A stretch of 8,929 nt of DNA from CAYRTD01 sp964426915 (GTDB lineage: Bacteria > Bacteroidota > Bacteroidia > Bacteroidales > GCA-2748055), in contig CAYRTD010000157.1 in NCBI GenBank assembly GCA_964426915.1, forward strand, positions 1 through 8,929, read 5' to 3'. Below are positions 1 through 6,556 of this stretch, one piece after another (the first letter of the stretch is position 1; each line of letters starts with the position of its first letter). Position numbers and translations under genes: made by a program. A model generated the notes under the pieces. That model saw only the letters and a program-made list of their open reading frames with translations. It was not told the DNA's origin and ran no database searches.

Positions 1-24
1 CATTATGGACAGACACTATTTAGT
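1..24 (-). repeat. Left copy of a 24-bp perfect inverted repeat bounding the window
   Basis: The first 24 bases are the exact reverse complement of bases 8816-8839, with no mismatch; the match stops at base 25. Read on the minus strand the repeat begins ACTAAATAGTGTCTGTCC and ends CATAATG. It contains the TAA stop of the hybrid kinase gene (complement of 20-22). Because the copy starts at base 1, its outer extent cannot be seen. A 24-bp perfect match about 8.8 kb apart is very unlikely by chance, so this is probably the end of an insertion sequence or other dispersed repeat. The element family was not identified. Confidence 0.8.
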
Positions 25-2383
25 GTTTAATCTCCTTCTTAATCTCAGGCAATAATCTCTCTATTTCCTCTATTGCAGAATTAATTAACGGGGGTACAGC
101 ATTATAATCACTATCGAGCAGTGTTTTATTCTTAATTTTCGTAAGGATCCTGACAATATGATCAATTTTGAGATGACGATAGGAAGGGAGTACCTTATGA
201 GCTGCTTCTCCGATCTCCTCCCACTTTTCCCCGGGCAGAAAAAGCCGGAACTTTTCGATAAGGTCCTCAGAATTCTGAATGAAGGTAAGAATCATTTTAT
301 CAATGAATTCCTGGTTTTCACCTGCCATTTGTTTCAATTCTGTGAGGTCATAGCCGTTTTTCGTTTCGTCTCTATTCCCGATTATCACTTTGTTCTTCTT
401 GCTCTTTGGTGTATCATATTGTTTAATTCCGTTATCAAAAAGTTTAATTATTTTATTATAGAGATTGGATTCTTTGTAAGGTTTAATCAAAAAGTCATTA
501 ATACCGGCATTATAATATACTCTAATATCTTCTCTCATAACTGCAGCCGTAACCGCAATAATCCCCGGAGATTTACCGGGAATTTTTTTTCGAATATACT
601 GTGCCACATCCAGTCCGCTTATACCGGGCATATGTATATCCAGTAATACAATATCATACTTATTTCTGTCGATGTATGATATGGCATCCTCTCCACTATT
701 GGCTATATCGGGTTTGCAGTTCATTTTTTCCAGAATGATTTTCCCCAGTAAGCGGTTAACACTATCATCATCAACCAGCAGTACTTTTTTACCACTAAGA
801 TCGGGTTTATCATTTTCAAAGGAATCGGAGGAAGGGACCTCATCAGCTTTTCCGGTTTTATAAGGAATTTCAAAACTAAATGTTGTTCCGATATTCTCCT
901 GGCTCGAAACAGAAAGACTACCATCCTGCATTTCAATTAATTTTTTACAAATGGTAAGCCCGAGTCCGGTGCCTCCATACTTATTTGTTATGCTTGAATC
1001 GGCCTGTTGAAACTGATCAAAGATCTTATTGAGATTTTCTTCTTTGATCCCAATACCGGTATCTACCACATCAATTCCAGCTCTCAAACTGTCTCCGGTT
1101 TCTTCTTTTACATAACAATAGACATTAACAGATCCACTTTCGGTAAATTTAATGGCATTATTCAGTAAGTTGATAAGAATCTGCCTCAGCCGGAAGGCAT
1201 CCCCCAACACTACCCTGTCCAACGATTTATCTATATGGTATTTGAAGGTCAGATCCTTTTCGTCGGCTTTCTTAAGCAAAGCACTATGCACATATTTTAC
1301 CACAGATTCAATTTTAAAAGGACTCTCATCAAACCGGATCTCGCTGGCCTCGATCTTTGAAAGGAAAAGTACATCATTAATCAAAGCTACCAAATGCTCA
1401 GATGATTTATCGATTATTTTTACATATTCATCCTGTCGGTCATCAAGTTCAGTCTGCATTAACTGCTCGGTAAATCCCATGATCGCATTCAGGGGAGTTC
1501 TGATCTCATGTGTAACCCTGGCAAAGAAATCACTTTTTTCCCTGTTTTCTTTTTCAGCCTCATCCACTGATTCTTCCAGGCGTATCTGTTTGAGCTTTTC
1601 ACTGGTTACGTTCTGAATGATGGCCATAGCAAGACTTCTTCTTCTTTTTCCGGTCTTCAATGGAAAAGCCCAGATCGCATAATAATTGTTATAGATTTTA
1701 TATTCGGTGGATATTGTATTCCCTTCCAATGCTTCCATAAAAATGGGGGTCCAGATACTCCTGAGCCTTCTGTCCTTCAAATCATGCAGATAGTTACTTT
1801 CTAATTTCCCGGAAGAAAGATGAACATTTTTCATTTCCTTACCTTCAGCGATTATAAACCGAAGGTTTTCATCGAAAAGAAACAGGCTTATTTTGGGAAT
1901 GTTATTTGCCAGTCGCCGGTATAGTTTAATGTCATTTTGTAAATTTCGCTGATTTTTTATAAAATCAGTAACGTCTTTGCCTGATATCAGGATTCCTGAA
2001 ATTTCGTCATTTTTGTCTCGTATGGTAATATTATTTGCGATGATTATTTTCTTCTCACCTGAGGCACTAATAAGATGAAAACGTGCACTTTCAGGATACT
2101 CCTTTCCACTTATAATTTCATTGAACAAATTCTGTGTGGCTTCCTTTTTATCATTTACCACAAACTCGTCAATAAAATTCCTTCCCTGCAGCTCGGTTTC
2201 TGATCTGCTTAAAATTTCACCGGCCTTACGATTGATCATGGTAATATTCCCATCAAGATCAAAGGCAGCGACAAAAACACCGACAATATTGAAACATTGC
2301 CGCATTAACTCGGATTCGTGGACATTCTCAGAATCGATCTTCAGGACTTCCTTCGGCACTATGGATTCGGATTTTTCACTCAT
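20..2383 (-). CDS. Soluble hybrid sensor histidine kinase (PAS-PAS-HisKA-HATPase-REC-Hpt)
   Basis: Encodes a 787-residue cytoplasmic multistep phosphorelay kinase; no transmembrane segment or signal peptide is visible. Two PAS domains (about 26-140 and 155-258) precede a HisKA domain with phospho-acceptor His292 in the motif THEIRTPLNAI. The ATPase domain has the N box (Asn409), G1 box DTGIGI (Asp441), an F box and G2 box GGTGLGL (470-476). A receiver domain follows (acidic Asp538-540, phospho-acceptor Asp582, Thr612, Lys634), then a C-terminal Hpt domain with probable phospho-His729 in AAHKVLPSYRH. All catalytic residues are present. The chosen ATG at 2381-2383 has AAAGGTG about 8 nt upstream; the frame extends to a TTG at 2425, which has weaker support. 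The gene diverges from the binding-protein fusion and has no adjacent response regulator, so its Hpt partner is unknown. The stop codon lies inside the left boundary repeat. The PAS ligands cannot be predicted. Confidence 0.93.
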   Translation of the reverse strand: MSEKSESIVPKEVLKIDSENVHESELMRQCFNIVGVFVAAFDLDGNITMINRKAGEILSRSETELQGRNFIDEFVVNDKKEATQNLFNEIISGKEYPESARFHLISASGEKKIIIANNITIRDKNDEISGILISGKDVTDFIKNQRNLQNDIKLYRRLANNIPKISLFLFDENLRFIIAEGKEMKNVHLSSGKLESNYLHDLKDRRLRSIWTPIFMEALEGNTISTEYKIYNNYYAIWAFPLKTGKRRRSLAMAIIQNVTSEKLKQIRLEESVDEAEKENREKSDFFARVTHEIRTPLNAIMGFTEQLMQTELDDRQDEYVKIIDKSSEHLVALINDVLFLSKIEASEIRFDESPFKIESVVKYVHSALLKKADEKDLTFKYHIDKSLDRVVLGDAFRLRQILINLLNNAIKFTESGSVNVYCYVKEETGDSLRAGIDVVDTGIGIKEENLNKIFDQFQQADSSITNKYGGTGLGLTICKKLIEMQDGSLSVSSQENIGTTFSFEIPYKTGKADEVPSSDSFENDKPDLSGKKVLLVDDDSVNRLLGKIILEKMNCKPDIANSGEDAISYIDRNKYDIVLLDIHMPGISGLDVAQYIRKKIPGKSPGIIAVTAAVMREDIRVYYNAGINDFLIKPYKESNLYNKIIKLFDNGIKQYDTPKSKKNKVIIGNRDETKNGYDLTELKQMAGENQEFIDKMILTFIQNSEDLIEKFRLFLPGEKWEEIGEAAHKVLPSYRHLKIDHIVRILTKIKNKTLLDSDYNAVPPLINSAIEEIERLLPEIKKEIKH

Positions 2384-2580
2384 AAGTACACCTTTCACTT
2401 CAGAATAAGGCCATAAAAATAACAAAACAAAATCAGAGATTCCACAGATAATTCATTAATCTGTAATATCACAAGTGTAGACGCAATATAAGAAGCTATA
2501 TGATTCAATCATAGCAGAATCCCAAACAGATTGCCTGATTTGCTCAAAGCATTCCCCGGAATACCAATGACAAATCTTGC

Positions 2581-2597
2581 GATCATTATATATGATC
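2581..2597. repeat. 17-bp dyad GATCAT-N5-ATGATC
   Basis: Perfect 6-bp arms GATCAT and ATGATC flank the 5-bp centre TATAT. It lies about 200 bp upstream of the hybrid kinase start and about 230 bp upstream of the sigma-54-like element. It could be an operator, but only one copy is visible and the sequence is AT-rich, so function is unproven. Confidence 0.35.
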
Positions 2598-2624
2598 CCG
2601 GTTTCATTAGAAAGAAAAAAGTTT

Positions 2625-2696
2625 AACACCTGTATGACAGCAGGAAAGAGACCCTGTTGATGTATTTTTCAACACCTGATGTGATTTACAACACCT
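2625..2696 (+). promoter_or_regulatory. Candidate upstream activator sites (three AACACCT repeats and a dyad)
   Basis: AACACCT occurs in direct orientation at 2625-2631, 2671-2677 and 2690-2696; the last two extend to CAACACCT and start 19 bp apart. A perfect dyad TGTTGA-N8-TCAACA (2655-2674) overlaps the middle copy. The cluster lies roughly 130-200 bp upstream of the sigma-54-like promoter, the usual distance for NtrC-type enhancer sites. Binding by the regulator encoded at 6557-7900 is inference. Confidence 0.35.
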
Positions 2697-2827
2697 TTTC
2701 CAACGTCCTGTCTTTCTGCCTTTTAAACACTTTATTAAAATTTAATGTGTATTTTTACGACACTTATCGGACATTCGGGAATCCTGTATTCTACGTATAT
2801 CCCTCTAATACTGCATGTTAAAACAAA

Positions 2828-2843
2828 TGGCACCTGGTTTGAT
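2828..2843 (+). promoter_or_regulatory. Sigma-54-like (-24/-12) promoter of the binding-protein fusion gene
   Basis: The bases TGGCAC, five spacer bases and TTGAT match the sigma-54 consensus TGGCAC-N5-TTGCW except that the -12 GC is GA. The GG-N10 spacing is exact. Transcription would start near 2854, leaving almost no leader before the ATG at 2858 but about 37 nt before the ATG at 2891, which supports the later start. A sigma-54 activator is encoded 3.7 kb downstream, so autoregulation is plausible. The -12 deviation is the main reason for caution. Confidence 0.5.
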
Positions 2844-2890
2844 CCTTATATTAATAAATGGTGAAAGAACAAATAATTAAAATAAAACCA

Positions 2891-4576
2891 ATGAAAAAAT
2901 TAATTGCATTAATCAGTATTATGATACTTATTACTGTTTTCCAGAACTTTAGTAATGTATCTGGGGTATATGGTGCAGAATCAGACGAAGGTGTGCAAGT
3001 CTGGTATAGTTCCGATCTTGCAGATCTTGCAGAGAAACTTGTACATATCTACAATAAGAAAAATCCGGAGACCATGATAAAACTGGAGCAAGTACCGGAA
3101 AATGCTTATGGAAAAATGATTCGTAATCCCGGGGTTATAGGGCTTATATCGGAAAAAGAGTTTTCCGGTTATAGTTCAGAACCTATATGGAGAATGGTAG
3201 TCGGTCGTGATATTTTTGTTCCGGTAATGAATCCTGAAAATCCATATGTAGATGAGATCCGCAGTAAGGGTCTTTCGGTTGAAAAATTTAAGAGCTTATA
3301 TACCGGCAAGGACATAAAGGAAAAGGTAAACAACACCGGTAATAACTATCTTTCTGCTTTGAGTTGCTGGTGCATGTCGGGAGATTCCAGTATTTGCTAT
3401 CTCGCAGATTTTTTAAATACTGATCCGAAGGCTATTCAATCCGAAAAAGCCGAAGGTCAGGAAAATTTTATAAACAGCATATGTAATGACAAATATGCCA
3501 TAGGATTCTGTAAATTATCAAATATCACAGATCCTGAGACTCATTTGATCGACAACAGAGTTATGCTTATCCCCATTGACCTGAACGCTAATAATACCAT
3601 TGATCATTTTGAGAACATTTATTCAAGCACAAGCGAACTGGAAAGAGGAGTATGGATAGGGAAATATCCGAAAGTTTTGTATAGCAACATATTTACAGTT
3701 TCCGGTTCTCAACCTGCTGACAAGGAAGAACAGGAATTCCTGAAATGGCTATCAACAGACGGGCAGCAATACCTTTATTCAAGTGGTCACATCGGACTCA
3801 TATTAAGTGAGAGAATCTCAAATGTTCAGGATATTTATGCCAGCGAGGAAACCATAGCCGGAATAGATGACAGACCTGTCGGGATTTTCAGCATTTTACT
3901 TTTTGCCGGTCTGGCAATAGTGGGGATACTTCTGATTTTTCTTGTTATCAGGTTTTTCAGATATGGAAGACAAAAATCCGAAGCTCAACCGGTTGGTATA
4001 TCATCGATGTTTGGGGAAACTTCCGTTAAAATACCCGAAGGAATATTTTTCGACCGATCCCATACCTGGGCATTCATGGAAAAGGAGGGAAATGTAAGGA
4101 CCGGGATTGATGACTTTCTTCAGCACGTCACAGGGCCTATCACAAGGGTAATTATGAAAAAGCCGGGTGAACAGGTTACAAAAGGAGAAACTTTTCTCAC
4201 TCTCATACAGAATGGCAAACAATTAAAAATTCAATCTCCGGTATCAGGTACTATCTTGGAAATAAATGACAGGCTTAGATCAGATTCATCCATACTGAAT
4301 TCAGGGCCATATTCTGAGGGATGGGTATATATGATCAAATCCATGAACTGGATGAAAGAAATCCGTGTATTTTCTATGGGGAATGCATACAAGACCTGGC
4401 TGAAGGATGAATTTTCCAGACTTAAGGATTTTCTGGCTTTGAAGATAAAACCACAGCTCACAGATGAAGTGCAGATCGTAATGCAGGATGGCGGGGAATT
4501 AAAGGAAGGATTACTTGAATATTTCGGTCCTGAGGTATGGGAAGAATTTCAAACAGATTTTATTGATAAATCCTGA
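2891..4576 (+). CDS. PstS-like periplasmic binding domain fused through one TM helix to a GcvH-like domain
   Basis: A 561-residue membrane-anchored fusion. Residues 1-29 form a signal peptide (MKKLIALISIMILI core, probable cleavage after GVYGA). Residues about 30-325 resemble PstS-type binding proteins (VGRD at 104-107, then a NPENPY/SLYTGK stretch like the usual NP...IFxGK region). A transmembrane helix lies at about 330-356. Residues about 382-484 resemble glycine-cleavage H protein, with HTW, a TGIDDF stretch, GEQVTKGETF, SPVSG (449-453) and PYSEGWVYMIK. In a gap-free alignment of the GE...SPVSG segment, the lipoyl-lysine position of ESVKA is Gly442, with Lys443 one residue later, so normal lipoylation is doubtful. 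The binding domain has five cysteines (159, 161, 169, 198, 207). The start at 2891 is preferred over ATG 2858 (572 residues) because of the signal peptide, the A-rich leader and the sigma-54-like site. No ABC-transporter partners are present, so a sensory role beside the kinase is more likely than uptake. The ligand is unknown. Confidence 0.85.
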   Translation: MKKLIALISIMILITVFQNFSNVSGVYGAESDEGVQVWYSSDLADLAEKLVHIYNKKNPETMIKLEQVPENAYGKMIRNPGVIGLISEKEFSGYSSEPIWRMVVGRDIFVPVMNPENPYVDEIRSKGLSVEKFKSLYTGKDIKEKVNNTGNNYLSALSCWCMSGDSSICYLADFLNTDPKAIQSEKAEGQENFINSICNDKYAIGFCKLSNITDPETHLIDNRVMLIPIDLNANNTIDHFENIYSSTSELERGVWIGKYPKVLYSNIFTVSGSQPADKEEQEFLKWLSTDGQQYLYSSGHIGLILSERISNVQDIYASEETIAGIDDRPVGIFSILLFAGLAIVGILLIFLVIRFFRYGRQKSEAQPVGISSMFGETSVKIPEGIFFDRSHTWAFMEKEGNVRTGIDDFLQHVTGPITRVIMKKPGEQVTKGETFLTLIQNGKQLKIQSPVSGTILEINDRLRSDSSILNSGPYSEGWVYMIKSMNWMKEIRVFSMGNAYKTWLKDEFSRLKDFLALKIKPQLTDEVQIVMQDGGELKEGLLEYFGPEVWEEFQTDFIDKS

Positions 4577-4613
4577 TGATTATTACTTTTTAGGCACCCT
4601 CCATAATATCCGG

Positions 4614-4678
4614 AAGATAATTCGCTGTTTTAAGGGGTTTTTTGTATTTTACCATCCACCTGAAGTGCGAATTATCTT
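4614..4678. repeat. 65-bp inverted repeat (12-bp arms, 41-nt loop)
   Basis: Arms AAGATAATTCGC (4614-4625) and GCGAATTATCTT (4667-4678) are perfectly complementary; the right arm runs into TTCTATTC. It starts 38 bp after the fusion gene's stop. It could act as a weak terminator or mRNA 3' end hairpin, but the loop is long and the stem AT-rich. A small inverted-repeat element or a pair of operator half-sites is also possible. Confidence 0.45.
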
Positions 4679-4722
4679 TTCTATTCGTTATATAGGAAAG
4701 TAAATGACCATTTAAACAGATC

Positions 4723-4732
4723 AAACCGGTTT
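4723..4732. repeat. 10-bp palindrome AAACCGGTTT
   Basis: A perfect palindrome, also embedded in a looser TTAAAC (4712-4717) / GTTTAA (4729-4734) pair. It lies about 40 bp upstream of the candidate promoter for the kinase gene, where an operator could sit. Short palindromes are common, so significance is low. Confidence 0.25.
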
Positions 4733-4773
4733 AAGAAAATCACTGACGGCAAGTATAACCATCAGAGAATTCT

Positions 4774-4804
4774 TTTGAAACGGTTGGTTTTCTCGTTAAA
4801 TTTT
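4774..4804 (+). promoter_or_regulatory. Candidate Bacteroidota-type promoter for the kinase/regulator genes
   Basis: TTTG (4774-4777), 19 bp, then TAAATTTT (4797-4804) match the Bacteroidota pattern TTTG / TAnnTTTG except for the last base. Transcription would begin around 4811, giving a leader of about 85 nt before the ATG at 4898. The region is AT-rich, so a chance match is possible. Confidence 0.35.
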
Positions 4805-4851
4805 AAGATAAAATAAAAAAATAGAAGCATAACAGGTAGGGGTTTTCAGAC

Positions 4852-4867
4852 TGGTAAAACAATTGAT
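4852..4867 (+). promoter_or_regulatory. Weak sigma-54-like element upstream of the kinase gene
   Basis: TGGTAA, five spacer bases and TTGAT have the same GG-N10-GA geometry and the same TTGAT -12 block as the site at 2828-2843, but the -24 block is poorer. It would start transcripts near 4878, about 20 nt before the kinase ATG. It counts mainly because it repeats the unusual GA at -12. Confidence 0.2.
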
Positions 4868-4897
4868 ATTAAGGGAAATAGAACTTCACCAAGGTCT

Positions 4898-6544
4898 ATG
4901 AGAAAAATTAACGCAAAAAAAATACGGTCATATTTCAGATTCAGGTCCACAATTTATGGACAAGTGGTTTTTATTATGGGAGCCTCTTTCATAGTATTGT
5001 TTATATTATTTAACATTGTTTTCAGATCCGTATATATTGATTTTTTTAATACCACTGTTCGTCAGAATGGTGATCATATCAGTTCCATAGTTGAAGGTGC
5101 ACTTTATCATTCCATGCTCGAGAACGACCAAAGCATGCTTCAGCAGACATTGGATGTGATAAGCACCATGTCGGGCATAGACGAGGTAAATATGTATGAT
5201 GATAAAAACCGGCTTGCATACACCTCATTATCCACTGAACTGGAAAACCGGGGGAATCCCAGATGTAATGACTGCCATAAGGATCCAGCGGCTTTGTTTT
5301 CAGAGAAAGATCAAAAATCCTACAGGATTGTTGATGTAAACCCCGAATGCGGGATTTATCATGATAAAGGGAGTGAACGCCATTTATTGATCAGACAGCC
5401 CATTTATAATGAAAAATCCTGTTATACCTCATCCTGTCATGCCCATTCCAAGGATGATGTAATCCTTGGATCACTCATGATAAATCTCCCTCTGAATGAT
5501 CTGGACACTTTCGTCGAAGAGTCGTCGACAAATTTTTTTCTTCTGGCCTTTTTGATAACAGCTCTGCTTATTACCTTTCTGATCATTTTTACCCGGAAAA
5601 GAATAAAGAATCCACTGAATTCAATAATAAGTGCCAGTGAGGCAGTTTCAAAGGGAGATACAACCATCAGGATTGATATTTCACCTGATTTACTGGAGGA
5701 CATGAGTAAAGTATCCCTGGCATTCAATAATATGCTCGATAATATTGAATCAGCTACCAGGGAATTACAGAACTGGTCGCAACAGTTGGAATATAAAGTC
5801 CAGAAAAAAACCGAAGAATTATCAGAAGCTCAGAATGAGCTTATTCATGTGGAAAGAATAGCCTCTCTGGGGAAGTTATCTTCCTCCGTTGCCCATGAGA
5901 TAAATAATCCTCTTTCGGGCATACTGGTTTACACAAAATTAATTTCCCGGCAATTAAACAAACCTGAATTTTACCATGCCAAAAAGGATTCTATTTTAAG
6001 TCACTTAAAATACATAGAATCCGAAACCAAGAGATGCGGAGATATTGTTAAAGGATTACTGGATTTTTCCCGAAAGGATCAGGAAGATTTTGAACCGGCA
6101 AGTCTGCATGAAATATTGAACGCAACCTACTCTCTGATGAGCCATCCGATAAGAATTGCAAATATCAGTTTCGAAAAAGAATTCAGGGCTTCGGATGATG
6201 AAATATTTTGCAGTCCTAATCAGATCAAACAGGCTTTTGTCGCCCTTCTTGTGAATGCAAAAGAAGCTATCCAGGGTCAGGGAACCATCATTCTCAGAAC
6301 AAGCAACTCCGATGAAGACCATATAAAAGTGGAAATAATAGATAATGGGTCAGGAATAGCACCCGAAAATATTTCTCATATTTTCGAACCTTTTTATTCA
6401 ACCAAACATGATGCAAGCGGCATTGGACTGGGTCTTGCAATTGTTCACGGGATTGCCGAGAATCATAAAGGGAAAATTGAAGTGGAGTCAGAAAAGGGGC
6501 AGGGGACTACCATTATGTTAACTTTTCCTTTGAACAAAAATTAA
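4898..6544 (+). CDS. Membrane sensor histidine kinase with periplasmic heme-c-type motifs
   Basis: A 548-residue inner-membrane kinase. TM1 is at about 20-44 and TM2 at about 212-232, enclosing a periplasmic sensor of about 165 residues. The sensor contains CNDCH (Cys123, Cys126, His127), a classical CXXCH heme-c site, and CYTSSCH (Cys175, Cys180, His181), a CX4CH variant known from multiheme cytochromes. Cys151, His155, His161 and His183 lie nearby and could be ligands. A HAMP region (about 233-287) and coiled coil lead to HisKA with phospho-acceptor His333 (VAHEINNPLSG). The ATPase domain has N box Asn453, G1 DNGSGI (Asp482), FEPFYSTK and G2 GIGLGL (508-513). All catalytic residues are present. 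It lies 12 bp before an NtrC-type regulator, its evident partner. A redox, nitric oxide or other heme-ligand sensor is inferred. No cytochrome c maturation genes are in the window. Confidence 0.92.
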   Translation: MRKINAKKIRSYFRFRSTIYGQVVFIMGASFIVLFILFNIVFRSVYIDFFNTTVRQNGDHISSIVEGALYHSMLENDQSMLQQTLDVISTMSGIDEVNMYDDKNRLAYTSLSTELENRGNPRCNDCHKDPAALFSEKDQKSYRIVDVNPECGIYHDKGSERHLLIRQPIYNEKSCYTSSCHAHSKDDVILGSLMINLPLNDLDTFVEESSTNFFLLAFLITALLITFLIIFTRKRIKNPLNSIISASEAVSKGDTTIRIDISPDLLEDMSKVSLAFNNMLDNIESATRELQNWSQQLEYKVQKKTEELSEAQNELIHVERIASLGKLSSSVAHEINNPLSGILVYTKLISRQLNKPEFYHAKKDSILSHLKYIESETKRCGDIVKGLLDFSRKDQEDFEPASLHEILNATYSLMSHPIRIANISFEKEFRASDDEIFCSPNQIKQAFVALLVNAKEAIQGQGTIILRTSNSDEDHIKVEIIDNGSGIAPENISHIFEPFYSTKHDASGIGLGLAIVHGIAENHKGKIEVESEKGQGTTIMLTFPLNKN

Positions 6545-6556
6545 AGCCTTAGAAAA

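Larger units (their letters stand above)
2384..2890. other. Divergent intergenic regulatory region
   Basis: About 500 bp between the hybrid kinase start and the chosen start of the binding-protein fusion. No convincing protein-coding frame or structured RNA was seen. It holds a 17-bp dyad (2581-2597), a TGTTGA/TCAACA dyad (2655-2674), three AACACCT repeats (2625-2696), an AT-rich ATTAAA-A-TTTAAT dyad (2734-2746) and a sigma-54-like promoter (2828-2843). The size and contents suit enhancer-type control of the rightward gene. No clear promoter for the leftward kinase gene was recognised. Confidence 0.6.
4577..4897. other. Intergenic spacer between fusion gene and heme-motif kinase
   Basis: About 320 bp with no convincing gene. 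It contains a 65-bp inverted repeat (4614-4678), a 10-bp palindrome AAACCGGTTT (4723-4732), a candidate Bacteroidota-type promoter (4774-4804), an AT-rich tract around 4796-4823 and a weak sigma-54-like element (4852-4867). It separates the fusion gene from the kinase/regulator pair, which may therefore have their own promoter as well as read-through. Confidence 0.6.

Noticed and set aside
158..646. 162-codon open frame on the plus strand
   Set aside because: It lies entirely inside the hybrid kinase gene on the opposite strand, which has clear Hpt and receiver motifs there; the translation shows no recognisable domain.
1152..1616. 154-codon open frame on the plus strand
   Set aside because: Antisense to the HisKA/HATPase region of the hybrid kinase; serine-rich shadow translation.
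2384..2425. Upstream TTG start for the hybrid kinase, adding 14 residues
   Set aside because: The ATG at 2381-2383 has an AAAGGTG site at good spacing, while the extra residues resemble no domain.
2540..2565. GG-N10-GC on the minus strand upstream of the hybrid kinase as a sigma-54 promoter
   Set aside because: Only the GG and GC spacing fits; neither the TGGCAC block nor the TTGC block is present.
2728..2749. AT-rich dyad CAC...ATTAAA-A-TTTAAT-GTG as an operator
   Set aside because: The inner 6-1-6 repeat is real, but the outer CAC/GTG pair is offset by three bases and the region is almost all A/T, so chance is a good explanation.
4515..4703. 62-codon frame at the end of the fusion gene and into the spacer
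   Set aside because: Half overlaps the fusion gene in another frame, and the remainder runs through the 65-bp inverted repeat; no family resemblance and no start-site support.
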